Part shown: positions 18,679 through 28,854 of the stretch, piece after piece | Layout of the letters: each line of letters opens with the position of its first letter | Position numbering within the stretch: the first letter of the stretch is position 1 | Source of the DNA: Halobacillus sp. Marseille-P3879 | Lineage (GTDB): Bacteria > Bacillota > Bacilli > Bacillales > Halobacillaceae | Reading direction: 5' to 3' | Assembly (NCBI RefSeq): GCF_900240285.1 | Contig: NZ_OESS01000001.1 | Location: forward strand, 1,364,001-1,428,000 | Length of the DNA: 64,000 nucleotides | Translations under genes and position numbers: made by a program | Notes under the pieces: model-generated | The model's input: the letters and a program-made list of their open reading frames with translations, nothing else | What the model was told of the DNA's origin: nothing | Databases searched by the model: none

Positions 18679-21555
18679 ATGGCCAGTAAGAACATTAGCA
18701 TTAAAGGCGCCAGAGCGCATAATTTGAAAAATATAGATATTGATATCCCCAAGAATAAATTAGTAGTGATGACAGGCCTGTCCGGTTCAGGTAAATCATC
18801 TTTAGCCTTCGACACAATTTATGCTGAAGGGCAGCGCCGTTACGTCGAATCATTAAGTGCATACGCCCGGCAGTTCCTTGGGCAGATGGATAAACCGGAT
18901 GTGGATTCCATAGAGGGACTTTCGCCTGCTATTTCAATTGACCAGAAGACCACAAGTAAAAACCCGCGTTCAACAGTTGGAACAGTGACTGAAATCTTTG
19001 ATTACCTCCGTCTTCTTTACGCCAGAGTAGGTCGCCCGACATGTCCAAATCACGGAATAGAAATCAGCTCGCAGACTGTCCAGCAAATGGTTGACCAAAT
19101 TATGGATCACCCTGAACGTACAAAAATGCAAATTCTTGCTCCGGTTGTTTCCGGCAGGAAAGGGGAGCATGTCAAGGTCTTTGAGGATCTGCAGAAAGAA
19201 GGGTACATCCGTCTAAGAGTAGATGGAGAAATGCGTGAGATTTCCGAGGAAATAAAGCTGGAGAAAAATAAAAAGCACTCTATAGAAGTGGTCGTCGACC
19301 GTATTGTAATAAAAGAGGGCGTCCAGGGACGTCTGTCTGACTCACTTGAAACAGCTTTGAAACTTGGAGGAGGGCATGTGCTCGTTGATATCATTGATGG
19401 CGAAGAGTTAATGTTCAGTGAACATCACGCCTGTCCAATTTGTGGGTTTTCTATTGGAGAACTCGAGCCGCGCATGTTTTCATTTAACAGTCCATTTGGG
19501 GCATGTAATCGATGTGATGGACTTGGCACTCAGTTGGAAGTTGATTTAGATCTCGTCATTCCTGATTGGAGTAAATCGCTTAAGGAGCATGCTATAGCGG
19601 CATGGGAGCCTACAAGCTCTCAGTACTATCCTCAGCTTCTCCAGAGCGTAGCAAACCATTACAATATTGATATGAACAAGCCGGTCAAAGACCTGTCCAA
19701 AGATCAATTGGATCGAATTCTATATGGAAGCGGAGATGAGAAAGTTCAATTCCGCTACGAGAATGATTTTGGAAAAGTACGGGAAAATGAAATCTTTTTT
19801 GAAGGCGTTATCCCTAATATATCAAGGCGGTACCGAGAGACAGGATCAGATTATATTCGGGAGCAAATGGAAAAGTATATGGCTCAAAAACCATGCCCTA
19901 AATGTAATGGAAACAGGCTGAATGAAGAAGCATTAGCTGTTTTGGTCGGTGGTAAACACATCGGTCAAGCAACCGAGGCGTCTGTAACAGAAGCGAAAGA
20001 ATTTTTTGAGTCTCTTGATTTAACAGAAAAAGAGAAAACGATTGCTAAAATGATTTTAAAAGAAATATGTGAACGTTTGAGCTTCTTAGCAAATGTCGGT
20101 CTTGATTACTTGACCCTGTCACGCTCTGCCGGAACTTTATCCGGAGGAGAAGCCCAGCGTATTCGTTTAGCTACCCAAATTGGCTCTGCGCTGACGGGTG
20201 TTCTTTATGTTCTTGATGAACCTTCTATTGGACTTCATCAACGAGATAATGATCGTCTGATTAACACACTGAAAAGAATGCGGGATTTAGACAATACATT
20301 GATCGTAGTGGAACATGATGAGGATACGATGCTTGCCGCCGATTATCTTATCGATATCGGACCCGGGGCCGGGGCTCATGGTGGTCAGATAGTAACCCAG
20401 GGGACACCTAAGCAAGTCATGAAAAGTGCAAAGTCGTTAACCGGGCAATATTTGTCCGGAAAAAAATTCATACCGCTTCCTGCAGAGCGTCGTAAGCCCG
20501 ACGGACGCTGCCTTAAAATTAAACAAGCCGAAGAAAATAATCTAAAGAAAGTGGATGCTGAAATTCCGCTGGGACTGCTGACGGCCGTTACAGGAGTATC
20601 GGGTTCAGGAAAAAGTACGCTGATAAATGATATTTTATACAAAACCCTTTCTATGAAGCTGCATAACGGCAAGCAGAAGCCCGGAAAGCACAAAGAAATT
20701 CATGGCATTCATCAGCTTGAAAAAGTAATTGATATCGACCAGTCTCCTATCGGCCGAACACCAAGATCGAATCCGGCCACATATACCGGAGTGTTTGATG
20801 ACATCCGCGAAGTATTTGCTCAAACAAACGAAGCTAAGATTAGAGGCTATAAAAAAGGCAGATTCAGTTTTAACGTTAAAGGCGGCCGCTGTGAAGCCTG
20901 TCGCGGAGACGGTATAATAAAGATTGAAATGCATTTCCTTCCGGATGTTTATGTTCCTTGCGAAGTATGTGACGGAAAGCGATATAACAGGGAAACACTG
21001 GAAGTGAAATATAAGGGAAAAAGTATTTCCGATGTGTTGGGAATGACCATAGAAGAAGCCCTGGACTTTTTTGCTAACATTCCTAAAATAAAGCGGAAAA
21101 TGCAGACAGTGGCTGATGTAGGACTTGAATACATTAAGCTGGGTCAGCCGGCCACGACTTTATCAGGCGGGGAAGCCCAAAGGGTGAAACTGGCAAGTGA
21201 ACTCCATCGCCGCTCGAATGGAAAATCGTTTTATATTTTAGACGAACCGACAACCGGCTTGCATGTAGACGATATTTCCAGATTGCTTCAGGTTCTTCAG
21301 CGTCTTGTAGACAACGGTGATTCTGTTCTTATTATTGAGCACAGTCTTGACGTAATTAAAGAAGCCGATCACATAATTGATTTAGGGCCCGAAGGTGGAG
21401 AAAAAGGCGGCCAGATCATTGCAACCGGTACACCAGAACAGGTAGCTGAAGAAAGAGAATCTTATACAGGTAAATATTTAAAACCTGTTCTTGAGCGGGA
21501 TCGCGAGCGTATGAACGCCAGAGTTAAGTCAAAAGAAAAAGTCTCCAGCAAGTAG
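18679..21555 (+). CDS. uvrA: Excinuclease ABC subunit A
   Basis: 958 residues from ATG 18679, translated 8 bases after the uvrB stop (the frame is open from GTG 18667, which overlaps that stop). Two ABC ATPase modules: Walker [10 protein letters not shown] near the N-terminus and GVSGSGKST at about 640, each with an LSGGEAQR signature. Zinc-finger cysteines in CPICGFS...CNRCDG, CPKCNG and CEACRGDG...CEVCDG. UvrA dimer scans DNA for lesions and delivers UvrB. Length matches B. subtilis UvrA. No obvious terminator follows, so some read-through into yojF is possible. Confidence 0.98.
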   Translation: MASKNISIKGARAHNLKNIDIDIPKNKLVVMTGLSGSGKSSLAFDTIYAEGQRRYVESLSAYARQFLGQMDKPDVDSIEGLSPAISIDQKTTSKNPRSTVGTVTEIFDYLRLLYARVGRPTCPNHGIEISSQTVQQMVDQIMDHPERTKMQILAPVVSGRKGEHVKVFEDLQKEGYIRLRVDGEMREISEEIKLEKNKKHSIEVVVDRIVIKEGVQGRLSDSLETALKLGGGHVLVDIIDGEELMFSEHHACPICGFSIGELEPRMFSFNSPFGACNRCDGLGTQLEVDLDLVIPDWSKSLKEHAIAAWEPTSSQYYPQLLQSVANHYNIDMNKPVKDLSKDQLDRILYGSGDEKVQFRYENDFGKVRENEIFFEGVIPNISRRYRETGSDYIREQMEKYMAQKPCPKCNGNRLNEEALAVLVGGKHIGQATEASVTEAKEFFESLDLTEKEKTIAKMILKEICERLSFLANVGLDYLTLSRSAGTLSGGEAQRIRLATQIGSALTGVLYVLDEPSIGLHQRDNDRLINTLKRMRDLDNTLIVVEHDEDTMLAADYLIDIGPGAGAHGGQIVTQGTPKQVMKSAKSLTGQYLSGKKFIPLPAERRKPDGRCLKIKQAEENNLKKVDAEIPLGLLTAVTGVSGSGKSTLINDILYKTLSMKLHNGKQKPGKHKEIHGIHQLEKVIDIDQSPIGRTPRSNPATYTGVFDDIREVFAQTNEAKIRGYKKGRFSFNVKGGRCEACRGDGIIKIEMHFLPDVYVPCEVCDGKRYNRETLEVKYKGKSISDVLGMTIEEALDFFANIPKIKRKMQTVADVGLEYIKLGQPATTLSGGEAQRVKLASELHRRSNGKSFYILDEPTTGLHVDDISRLLQVLQRLVDNGDSVLIIEHSLDVIKEADHIIDLGPEGGEKGGQIIATGTPEQVAEERESYTGKYLKPVLERDRERMNARVKSKEKVSSK

Positions 21556-21625
21556 ATGCTTTGACGGCAGATAGTGAATTAAGTATCGTTAAACAAGAGA
21601 CGGTTTAACGGGAGGAATTTTTTAA

Positions 21626-22000
21626 ATGAGAGCAATTGAGCAGTCTGTTGTACAGGAATATATCAACCAGTTTGCGAATAAAGATGTCTATATTCATTTA
21701 GAAACGACAAATGGTGCTTATGCCAGTCATTTCGATGAAAAAGCTTATAATGTCGGTGCCTTCATTCGCAATGCCCGCGTGAATTACCAACATGGGAAAA
21801 TAGTGAGCACCAACGGCTCTTACCGGGTGGGCTTAAAGCTTGATCTTGGCTGGGTTTATGCTGAAGGTGTCAGTGATTTTGAAGTAGATGAACTTGGCCG
21901 TTTACTCTTAGCCGGGCATGACCGCGAGGGCCGGTTAATGGTTGCGCTGGAAATTAGCGAGAAACCATTTACTCATGAGGCTGAAGAAGATGAGGAATAA
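21626..22000 (+). CDS. yojF: YojF-family protein (DUF1806), bacillithiol-associated
   Basis: 124 residues, soluble, no catalytic motif visible. Core FANKDVYIHLETTNGAYASH and RVGLKLDLGWVYAEGVSDF fit the YojF family. Start ATG 21626 follows ggaggaat. In B. subtilis yojF sits directly before yojG (bshB2), as here with an 11-base overlap, so a role tied to bacillithiol deacetylase is inferred from context; its biochemistry is unknown. Confidence 0.85.
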   Translation: MRAIEQSVVQEYINQFANKDVYIHLETTNGAYASHFDEKAYNVGAFIRNARVNYQHGKIVSTNGSYRVGLKLDLGWVYAEGVSDFEVDELGRLLLAGHDREGRLMVALEISEKPFTHEAEEDEE

Positions 22001-22655
22001 GGAAAAGCATGTATTAGTTATTTTCCCCCATCCTGATGATGAATCGTTCGGGGCCTCAGGGACGATTTCAAAGTTTCGCAGCGAAGGTATTCCTGTCACT
22101 TATTTATGCGGCACGTTAGGTGAAATGGGCAGGAACATGGGGAGTCCAGTTTTTGCTAATCGCGAGACATTGTATACTTTTCGTAAAAAAGAACTTCAGG
22201 AAGCGTCACGCAAGCTGGATATTAATGTAGAACTTCTTGGATACCGTGATAAAACACTGGAATTTGAACCGCTTGAAGAATTGGCCAGCCACCTAAAAGC
22301 GCGAATCCTTGCCTGGGGGGGAACGACAATTATTACCCATTATCCAGGTTACGGCGTTCACCCGGATCATGATGCTTTGGGAAGAGCAGTCGTAAAAGCA
22401 GTAGAAATGATCGAGCCAGAGGCACGCCCTGAAATCTGGATGCATGCGATTAGTAATGACACAGAAGATCAGTTAGGGAAGCCTGATTTCATTTTTGACG
22501 TGACTCCATATTGGGATAAGAAAGAAGCGGCCATTCGGTCACATCTTTCACAGGCGGATGGAATGATGAAATTAATTGAAACACAGGACAAAGATTCTGA
22601 ACACGTGCAGCGCCTGAAGATGGAACGATTTTATCGCTGGACGTTCACAACTTAA
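21990..22655 (+). CDS. bshB2: Bacillithiol biosynthesis deacetylase BshB2
   Basis: About 222 residues from ATG 21990, overlapping yojF by 11 bases (frame open from 21942; ATG 21975 is possible). LmbE/PIG-L fold with zinc-binding motif HPDDESFG near the N-terminus and HYPGYGVHPDHDALG with the distal His/Asp pair. BshB enzymes deacetylate GlcNAc-malate, the second step to the thiol bacillithiol, and may act on bacillithiol conjugates. Length matches B. subtilis YojG. Followed by a terminator. Confidence 0.92.
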   Translation: MRNKEKHVLVIFPHPDDESFGASGTISKFRSEGIPVTYLCGTLGEMGRNMGSPVFANRETLYTFRKKELQEASRKLDINVELLGYRDKTLEFEPLEELASHLKARILAWGGTTIITHYPGYGVHPDHDALGRAVVKAVEMIEPEARPEIWMHAISNDTEDQLGKPDFIFDVTPYWDKKEAAIRSHLSQADGMMKLIETQDKDSEHVQRLKMERFYRWTFTT

Positions 22656-22665
22656 CGCACACGTG

Positions 22666-22711
22666 AAGACACCTTGATTCTCTTACTTTCGCCTTCAAGG
22701 TGTCTTTTTTA
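22666..22711 (+). terminator. Terminator after bshB2
   Basis: Perfect 12-bp stem (22666-22677 with 22695-22706), 17-nt loop, T run. Confidence 0.88.
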
Positions 22712-22781
22712 TAAATTTCTTTTAAGTGTCACAGTTTTTTCTATAAGAAGTCAGGGAATAAAAAAGTAAAAGGAGAGATCT

Positions 22782-23810
22782 ATGATGAGCGAAGAAAGAA
22801 TGAAAATACTTAAAATGATTGAAAGTGGAACTATCTCTGCTGAAGAAGGTGAGAAACTTCTTAAGGCAGTTGAATATTCTAAAGATGAAGAAGGGAAAGC
22901 CGCTGGTAAGAAATATGGTTTTAAGGATTTTGTAGGTGAAGCACTGGAAAAAATAAAAAATGCTGACTTTGACCTTTCCTTTGGGGAAGCCGTTGAATTC
23001 CAGTACCATTTGGAGACTTCGGATGAGGCTTTTCATGACTTAGATATTTCGATTGCTAACGGATCTCTCCATTTGGAACCCTGGAAGGAAGGCTATGCCC
23101 AGGCAGAGTGTCACGTGAAAGTGTACCAGGCTGCTGATGAAAAAGAGGCGAAGGAGCAGTTCCTGACAGGTGGCCAATTTGATGTCACAAATGGTATTCT
23201 GCGGATAGCTAATCCATCCAAAAAAATTAAGACGTTTGTAAAACTATATCTCCCATCCAAGCGCTATGATTTTATTAAGGCAAGGCTATCAAATGGAACG
23301 ATTACTTCGCACGACGTCTTATCGAATCACTTTCATTTAAAGACGACGAATGGTTCGTTAAGGGTGAAACGTTCAAAAGGAGAATCGTGTAAGCTCGAGA
23401 CAGGAAACGGTTCAGTGACCATCAGTGAAAGTCAGTTTGAGGTATGCGAAGCAGACACTATCAATGGTTCCGTCAAGCTTGATGGGCAGTATGGTAAATC
23501 TGATGCTTCTGCCGTGACAGGAAGTATCACAGTTAACAATGAGGGCGAGACCGCTCATACTGGTTTCTTTAAGACCACAACAGGTCAAATTACTGTAAGC
23601 CTGCCGGAAAACAAAAGAATTGATGGTAAAATCAGTACGTCGATGGGAAGCCTTCATTGTGATATAGAAAATTATAAGATTCTCAGCAATAAAAAAGAAA
23701 TGATTAATAAAGAACTCATCTTTGAAGCGCATGAGAATATAGAACAGGTGTATCATTTTGAAGCTGAGACAAAAACGGGATCTGTCACTGTGAAAGAGAA
23801 TAATGGTTGA
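22782..23810 (+). CDS. yvlB: YvlB-like protein (SHOCT-like helix plus DUF4097 beta-repeat domain)
   Basis: 342 residues. N-terminal helical SHOCT-like segment (RMKILKMIESGTISAEEGEKLLKAV), then a DUF4097 domain made of repeated NGSL/NGSV/TGSITV strands (LSNGTITSHD, TTNGSLRV, TGNGSVTI, TINGSVKL, VTGSITV), a right-handed beta-helix-like pattern. No signal peptide or TM. In B. subtilis yvlB belongs to the yvlABCD operon of cell-envelope stress (sigma-W); here only yvlB and yvlD are adjacent, with no yvlA or PspC-like yvlC. ATG 22782 or 22785 after aaaggagag. Molecular role unknown. Confidence 0.85.
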   Translation: MMSEERMKILKMIESGTISAEEGEKLLKAVEYSKDEEGKAAGKKYGFKDFVGEALEKIKNADFDLSFGEAVEFQYHLETSDEAFHDLDISIANGSLHLEPWKEGYAQAECHVKVYQAADEKEAKEQFLTGGQFDVTNGILRIANPSKKIKTFVKLYLPSKRYDFIKARLSNGTITSHDVLSNHFHLKTTNGSLRVKRSKGESCKLETGNGSVTISESQFEVCEADTINGSVKLDGQYGKSDASAVTGSITVNNEGETAHTGFFKTTTGQITVSLPENKRIDGKISTSMGSLHCDIENYKILSNKKEMINKELIFEAHENIEQVYHFEAETKTGSVTVKENNG

Positions 23811-23836
23811 TTTGAGGTAAAAGGAAGGGATAAGAA

Positions 23837-24181
23837 TTGAAAAATTGGCTGCTTCATATTTTAGTCAATGCGGTTGCGATTATTTTTGTTAGTTTCGTTT
23901 TTGACACGGTTGAGATCGATGGATTTGCGGGGGCATTGATAGCTGCGTTGATCCTTTCGATTTTAAATGCTGTGGTTCGTCCGATATTAGTTATTTTAAC
24001 ATTGCCGATAACTTTGATTACGCTGGGGTTATTTTTATTGGTTGTGAATGCGGTGACCTTAGCAATGACCGACGGGCTGTTAGGGTCAATGTTTGAAATC
24101 GACGGCTTTGGGATGACGATTCTCGCTGCTCTTGTCATCTCTTTAATTAACCTTGTGCTGAATAAAATGATTAAAGATTAA
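23837..24181 (+). CDS. yvlD: YvlD-like small membrane protein (phage-holin family DUF)
   Basis: 114 residues with four hydrophobic helices and little else; motif NAVVRPILVILTLPITLITLG (around 43-63, key residues NAVVRP and LPIT) is diagnostic of the YvlD family. The start is TTG 23837 with aaggaaggg upstream, 26 bases after yvlB. Function unknown; the family name holin reflects similarity, not demonstrated lysis. Ends at a strong terminator, so yvlB-yvlD form a two-gene unit. Confidence 0.87.
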   Translation: MKNWLLHILVNAVAIIFVSFVFDTVEIDGFAGALIAALILSILNAVVRPILVILTLPITLITLGLFLLVVNAVTLAMTDGLLGSMFEIDGFGMTILAALVISLINLVLNKMIKD

Positions 24182-24185
24182 TAGG

Positions 24186-24226
24186 AAAGCCCTGAAGGTG
24201 GTCATTCACCTTCAGGGCTTTTTTTA
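24186..24226 (+). terminator. Terminator after yvlD
   Basis: Perfect 15-bp stem (24186-24200 with 24207-24221), 6-nt loop, T run. Confidence 0.92.
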
Positions 24227-24293
24227 TCCAAGACTTTGACAAAACGTGCTACAATAAGGGACAGTGAAGTTACGATTTCAAGGAGGATTAAGT

Positions 24294-25229
24294 ATGAGCA
24301 AGGTGAGAACAGAGCATTTGTTAGAGCGGTTTGAGCTGGAGTTAGTCGCAGGGGGAGACGGCGTTCATCGTGAAATACATATGAGTGATATTTCTCGTCC
24401 AGGAGTAGAAATGACCGGGTATTTCAAGTTTTATCCTAAAGATCGGCTGCAGCTGCTTGGTAAAACGGAGTTGTCATATTTTAATGAATTGACACATGAG
24501 CAAAGAAAGCATCGTGCCGAGCAGCTATGTACTGATATTACCCCCGGAATTGTTATTACCAGAGGAATGGATATCCCTGAGGAACTGGCGGTTGCTGCCA
24601 GAGAAGCCGGTGTTCCTTTGATGCGGTCGCCTTATAAGACTACCCGGGTAATCAGCAGGTTAACAAATTTTCTGGAATCGAAGTTTGCTCCTTTTACTGC
24701 TATTCATGGTGTCCTTGTTGATATCTATGGGATTGGAGTTCTTATAACCGGCCAGAGCGGTGTAGGTAAGAGTGAAACGGCTCTGGAGCTTGTAAAACGT
24801 GGCCATCGGTTAGTTGCTGACGATAGCGTTGAAATTAGACAGGAAGACTATGATACATTGATCGGCAATAGTCCGCCATTAATTGAGCACCTTCTGGAAA
24901 TACGAGGTCTGGGAATTATTAACGTAATGACATTGTTTGGCGCCGGTGCTGTAAGAAGCTATAAACGTATTACGTTAGTTATCAATCTTGAAATATGGGA
25001 TAAAAACAAACAATATGATCGTTTAGGTCTGGAAGAGGAAACCATGAAAATTATGGATGCAGAAATACCAAAGGCCACCATTCCAGTACGGCCGGGTCGT
25101 AACTTAGCGGTCATAATTGAAGTAGCGGCTATGAATTTCCGCCTGAAACGCATGGGAGTAAATGCAGCCGAAGAGTTTTCTGAACGTTTAACAAAAGTTA
25201 TTGACGAAGATCATACAACAGACGAGTAA
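24294..25229 (+). CDS. hprK: HPr kinase/phosphorylase
   Basis: 311 residues from ATG 24294 (aaggagg upstream; frame open from 24264). Walker A GQSGVGKS at 153-160 and the HprK signature [20 protein letters not shown] (about 203-222, key residues RGLGIINV and FGAGAVR). The enzyme phosphorylates Ser46 of HPr and Crh using ATP or PPi when fructose-1,6-bisphosphate is high, and removes the phosphate with Pi, so setting CcpA-dependent catabolite repression. Both substrates are in this window: PtsH (60.8 kb) and Crh (48.8 kb). First gene of a compact operon down to glpP. Confidence 0.97.
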   Translation: MSKVRTEHLLERFELELVAGGDGVHREIHMSDISRPGVEMTGYFKFYPKDRLQLLGKTELSYFNELTHEQRKHRAEQLCTDITPGIVITRGMDIPEELAVAAREAGVPLMRSPYKTTRVISRLTNFLESKFAPFTAIHGVLVDIYGIGVLITGQSGVGKSETALELVKRGHRLVADDSVEIRQEDYDTLIGNSPPLIEHLLEIRGLGIINVMTLFGAGAVRSYKRITLVINLEIWDKNKQYDRLGLEEETMKIMDAEIPKATIPVRPGRNLAVIIEVAAMNFRLKRMGVNAAEEFSERLTKVIDEDHTTDE

Positions 25230-25242
25230 GGAGAGAACTATT

Positions 25243-26076
25243 TTGTCTTGTACACCTGAATCATTGGATCGAGTCCTGCTGCAGCTGGGACCGTTATCCA
25301 TTTATTGGTATGGAGTCATTATCGCTACGGGGGCATTCCTCGGGTTGCTTATAGCTACTCGTGAGACAGAACGGCTTGGTTTAAAAAAAGATTATATGGT
25401 CGACATTGTGGTTTATGCCATACCTATTGCCATCTTGAGTGCCCGCCTTTATTATGTGATTTTTGAGTGGGATCGCTATGTAGGAGAACCATGGTGGAAA
25501 GTATTTGCCATTTGGGAAGGCGGCATTGCCATCCATGGTGCCTTAATCGGTTCTTTCTTAACGGCGTATTTCTATACAAAAATAAAAGGTTTATCGTTCT
25601 GGATGATAGCGGACATAGCTGCTCCAAGTATAATTCTTGGGCAGGCCATAGGACGATGGGGAAATTTTATGAATCAGGAGGCACATGGCGGCCCGGTTTC
25701 GGAAGCCTTTTATAATAATTACATGCAATACCTGCCTGATTTTATTAACCAGCAGATGTGTATAGAAGGAACGGTTTATCACCCCACCTTTCTATATGAA
25801 TCCTTGTGGAATATCTTAGGGTTTGCTCTTTTATTAGTCCTGCGTCATAGGTTCAACCCGCGCCGTGGAGAAGTATTCCTTAGTTATGTAATTTGGTATT
25901 CAATCGGCCGTTTCTATGTAGAAGGTCTACGTACCGATAGTTTATACTTGTTTAGTGAAATAAGAACTGCACAGTTTATTTCTATTTTACTTATTGGGGC
26001 TGCCATTGTTCTTATTGTATATCGCAGGAAAGCCGGACTGGCAAATAAGTATTACAATGGAAAAAAAGTGAAGTAA
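25243..26076 (+). CDS. lgt: Prolipoprotein diacylglyceryl transferase
   Basis: About 277 residues from TTG 25243; aaggagag lies upstream and no ATG/GTG fits, so the start is a weak codon. About seven TM helices with HGALIG and the Lgt signature [15 protein letters not shown], both carrying essential residues (His, Arg, Asn). It transfers diacylglycerol from phosphatidylglycerol to the lipobox Cys, the first step of lipoprotein maturation (for example CccB here). 13 bases after hprK, the same pairing as in B. subtilis. Confidence 0.96.
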   Translation: MSCTPESLDRVLLQLGPLSIYWYGVIIATGAFLGLLIATRETERLGLKKDYMVDIVVYAIPIAILSARLYYVIFEWDRYVGEPWWKVFAIWEGGIAIHGALIGSFLTAYFYTKIKGLSFWMIADIAAPSIILGQAIGRWGNFMNQEAHGGPVSEAFYNNYMQYLPDFINQQMCIEGTVYHPTFLYESLWNILGFALLLVLRHRFNPRRGEVFLSYVIWYSIGRFYVEGLRTDSLYLFSEIRTAQFISILLIGAAIVLIVYRRKAGLANKYYNGKKVK

Positions 26077-26090
26077 GGGAGGGGTCAAGT

Positions 26091-27035
26091 ATGCAGTCTA
26101 TTTTACTGGAAGGGCTGAAAAAAGGAGTGCAGTTAACGTGGACACTCGGAAAGGTAATTTTTCCAGTGACATTGATTGTGACAATACTACAGTTCACTCC
26201 TGTCTTACCATGGGTAATGAAACAACTTGAACCGCTTATGAGTCTTCTTGGTCTTTCCGGGGAAGCAGCTGTACCATTAGTGCTTGGTAATTTTTTGAAC
26301 TTGTATGCGGGCATTGCAGCGATTATTACTTTTGATTTTACCGTAAAAGAAGTATTTATACTGGCTGTTATGCTTTCGTTTTCACATAATCTTATTATTG
26401 AATCAACGGTAGCTAAAAAAGTTGGAGTCAGCTGGTGGCTGGTGATCGGTGTACGTATAGGACTGGCTTTGGTCTCAGCCATCCTCATAAATTTAGCATG
26501 GAGCGGCGGTCAGGAGCAGGCTAAATACGGATTTGCTCCAGAGAGTCAGGCAGCCCCTGATGGCTGGGCTGAGATTATAGTACAAGGATTATATACAGCG
26601 GGTATGGGAATTGTTCAGCTGGCCTTCATTGTTATTCCATTAATGATTGTCATGCAGTATTTACGTGAAAAAGGATGGCTTGACCGTTTCTCTGACTGGC
26701 TCGCACCGGCAACTCGTTTTCTTGGTATGGAACGTAATACTTCTATGACGCTGGCTGCTGGGTTGACCATAGGGTTAGCTTATGGAGCTGGACTAATGAT
26801 CCAGGCTGTTGAAGAAGACGGCGTTTCTAAAAAAGATATGTTCTTAGCGATGATCTTTCTCGTTTCCTGTCATGCTGTCGTAGAAGATACTTTAATTTTC
26901 ATTCCGTTAGGTATACCGATCTGGCCGTTGCTTGCTATTAGATTAATAACAGCCGTTTTATTAACTGCTGGGGTTGGTTACGTATGGAACAAAGCACAAC
27001 GAGAGAAAAGGGGAAGTTTAACTCATGAGTATTAA
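26091..27035 (+). CDS. yvoD: YvoD-like nucleoside-recognition (Gate) domain membrane protein
   Basis: 314 residues, about 8 TM helices, two Gate-domain halves (residues about 20-135 and 165-300; LGNFLNLYAGIAAI and GLTIGLAYGAGLMIQ are conserved spots). Related to SpmA/SpmB-type proteins and to nucleoside transporters, but substrate unknown. 14 bases after lgt and overlapping ppaX by 11 bases; the hprK-lgt-yvoD-ppaX order is the same as in B. subtilis. Confidence 0.88.
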   Translation: MQSILLEGLKKGVQLTWTLGKVIFPVTLIVTILQFTPVLPWVMKQLEPLMSLLGLSGEAAVPLVLGNFLNLYAGIAAIITFDFTVKEVFILAVMLSFSHNLIIESTVAKKVGVSWWLVIGVRIGLALVSAILINLAWSGGQEQAKYGFAPESQAAPDGWAEIIVQGLYTAGMGIVQLAFIVIPLMIVMQYLREKGWLDRFSDWLAPATRFLGMERNTSMTLAAGLTIGLAYGAGLMIQAVEEDGVSKKDMFLAMIFLVSCHAVVEDTLIFIPLGIPIWPLLAIRLITAVLLTAGVGYVWNKAQREKRGSLTHEY

Positions 27036-27663
27036 AACGATTTTATTTGATTTAGATGGGACACTTATTGATACAAACGAACTGATTATTGCCTCATTCA
27101 CCCATACCGTCGGCCAGTATGCCCACCGTCCATATACGCGTGAAGAAATCCTGCATTTCATTGGTCCGCCTTTACGTGAAAGCCTTGCTGCTGTTAATGC
27201 AGAACAGGTGGAAGAAATGGTGACAACTTACCGGGAGCATAACGTAGCAAACCACGACAGCTATGTTAGGGCTTATGATGGTGTTGTTGAAACCATTAAA
27301 GAGTTAAAAGCAAGAAACTACCGGTTAGGTATTGTAACCACCAAAATGCGTAATACTGTACAGATGGGGTTGGATTTAACAGGGCTCAACGATTTATTCG
27401 AAGTTGTGATAACCCTGGATGATGTGGTGCATGCCAAGCCCCACCCTGAACCTATTGTGAGAGCCCTGAATCTATTGGATGGGCAAGCAGATGAAACTCT
27501 TATGGTCGGAGATAACACCCACGACATTGAAGCGGGAAAAAATGCCGGGACCTTAACAGCAGGAGTAGCGTGGACCATTAAAGGTCGTCAGGTTCTGGAT
27601 GAGTTGAATCCTGATTATATGCTGAGTCATATGAGTGATCTGCTTGATATTTTAGGAGGATAA
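27025..27663 (+). CDS. ppaX: Pyrophosphatase PpaX (HAD)
   Basis: 212 residues, HAD subfamily: motif I FDLDGTLIDTN, motif II TTKMR, motif III Lys in HAKPHPEP, motif IV GDNTHDIEAGKNAG. In B. subtilis PpaX hydrolyses the pyrophosphate released by the HPr-kinase phosphorylase reaction, and its gene is in the hprK operon, as here. Overlaps yvoD by 11 bases; 3 bases precede yvoF. Confidence 0.95.
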   Translation: MSIKTILFDLDGTLIDTNELIIASFTHTVGQYAHRPYTREEILHFIGPPLRESLAAVNAEQVEEMVTTYREHNVANHDSYVRAYDGVVETIKELKARNYRLGIVTTKMRNTVQMGLDLTGLNDLFEVVITLDDVVHAKPHPEPIVRALNLLDGQADETLMVGDNTHDIEAGKNAGTLTAGVAWTIKGRQVLDELNPDYMLSHMSDLLDILGG

Positions 27664-27666
27664 GAA

Positions 27667-28197
27667 ATGCGGCGTACCGATCGTTACCAGGTTTATGGAG
27701 CGAATTCCCTTTGGCATATCTATAAGACCGTACCTTTCTTAAAAGTGGTTAAAAATTTTATTATTATTCAGCTGGCGAGGTACACTCCATTTTTAAATAT
27801 TAAAAATGGAATGTACCGCCGTTTTTTAGGAATGAAAGTAGGGGACCATACGGCGTTTGCCTTAATGGTAATGGTAGATATTATGTTCCCAGAGAAGATT
27901 TCGGTAGGGCGCAACTCGGTGATTGGTTACAATACGACCATTCTTGCTCATGAGTATTTAATTGAAGAGTACCGTCTGGGTTGTGTTGAAATTGGTGACG
28001 AAGTATTGATTGGTGCAAATTCCACGATTCTGCCCGGAGTAAAGATTGGAAACAGGGCGGTGATTTCTGCCGGGACACTGGTACATAAAGACGTTCCTGA
28101 GGGAGCTTTTGTGGGCGGAAATCCAATGAAGCTTATTTACACTAAAGAAGAAATGGACGAACGAAAGCGGGAGGAGCAGGAAAGAAATGAGTCTTGA
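27667..28197 (+). CDS. yvoF: YvoF-like hexapeptide-repeat acyltransferase
   Basis: 176 residues. After about 60 basic and hydrophobic residues, a left-handed beta-helix of hexapeptide repeats runs from about 65 to 160 (IGYNTTILAHEY, VEIGDEVLIGANSTILPGVKIGN, VISAGTLVHKDVP, FVGGNPMK). Such proteins acetylate sugars or small molecules with acyl-CoA; acceptor unknown. Same position as B. subtilis yvoF, 3 bases after ppaX. Its last 11 bases overlap glpP. Confidence 0.88.
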   Translation: MRRTDRYQVYGANSLWHIYKTVPFLKVVKNFIIIQLARYTPFLNIKNGMYRRFLGMKVGDHTAFALMVMVDIMFPEKISVGRNSVIGYNTTILAHEYLIEEYRLGCVEIGDEVLIGANSTILPGVKIGNRAVISAGTLVHKDVPEGAFVGGNPMKLIYTKEEMDERKREEQERNES

Positions 28198-28735
28198 CCA
28201 AGTAGTTTTACCAGCTGTTAAGAATATGAAGGATTTTGAAAAGCTCCTTTCAACTTCTACTGAATATATCATCATACTAGAAAGTAGATTGGGTCTCCTT
28301 CATAAAATCGTACGAGCAGGTCAGAAGGCTGGAAAGAAAGTATGGGTTCACGTTGACTTAATACAGGGATTGAAAGCGGATGACTATGGAATGGAATTTC
28401 TTGGTAGAGTCGTGATGCCTGATGGCGTAATTACTACTCGCTCTCATGTTATCCAACAAGCAAAAAAATATAACCTTACTTCCATTCAGCGGTTGTTTCT
28501 TATAGATAGTCAGGCCGTCGAACATAACGCGGCCATTATTAAAAAAGTGAAGCCTGATTACGTGGAAGTTTTGCCAGGAATTGTTCCGGGAATGATAAGA
28601 GAGATAAAGGATCAATTAGGAGTTCCAGTTATTGCAGGCGGTTTAATTCGTACAAAAGAAGAAACAAAAGCAGCCATACATTCAGGAGCTTCAGCCGTTT
28701 CCACTTCACGTTCAGAGCTTTGGGAATTCAACTGA
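28187..28735 (+). CDS. glpP: Glycerol uptake operon antiterminator GlpP
   Basis: 182 residues, TIM-barrel-like GlpP family (KVWVHVDLIQGLKADDYGMEFL, split motif WVHVDLI and KADDYG; PDYVEVLPGIVPGMI; VIAGGLIRTKEE). In the presence of glycerol-3-phosphate GlpP binds glp leader RNA and permits read-through of a terminator. It overlaps yvoF by 11 bases and so appears to be the last gene of the hprK operon, an arrangement that links general catabolite control and glycerol control. Terminator-like hairpins lie before glpF and glpD. Confidence 0.95.
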   Translation: MSLDQVVLPAVKNMKDFEKLLSTSTEYIIILESRLGLLHKIVRAGQKAGKKVWVHVDLIQGLKADDYGMEFLGRVVMPDGVITTRSHVIQQAKKYNLTSIQRLFLIDSQAVEHNAAIIKKVKPDYVEVLPGIVPGMIREIKDQLGVPVIAGGLIRTKEETKAAIHSGASAVSTSRSELWEFN

Positions 28736-28765
28736 CACTTTGATCATGAAGGGTATTGAAAGATC

Positions 28766-28812
28766 CACACAAATAACAATAGCATGCAGCTATTTTATCT
28801 GTGTGTTTTTTT
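28766..28812 (+). terminator. Terminator after glpP, possible GlpP-responsive leader of glpF
   Basis: Two-part hairpin: outer cacaca/tgtgtg (28766-28771 with 28800-28805), inner aatagc/gctatt (28778-28783 with 28789-28794) separated by an internal loop, followed by seven T. Either the operon terminator of glpP or the antitermination target of GlpP if a promoter lies just upstream. Confidence 0.7.
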
Positions 28813-28854
28813 AGTTCTAGAAAATTATAAAATTCCAAGCTGTGGGTAATTTCC

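Noticed and set aside
24236-24255. hprK promoter TTGACA...TACAAT
   Set aside because: The spacer is only 8 bases, so the two hexamers cannot be one sigma-A promoter; TACAAT alone may still be a -10.
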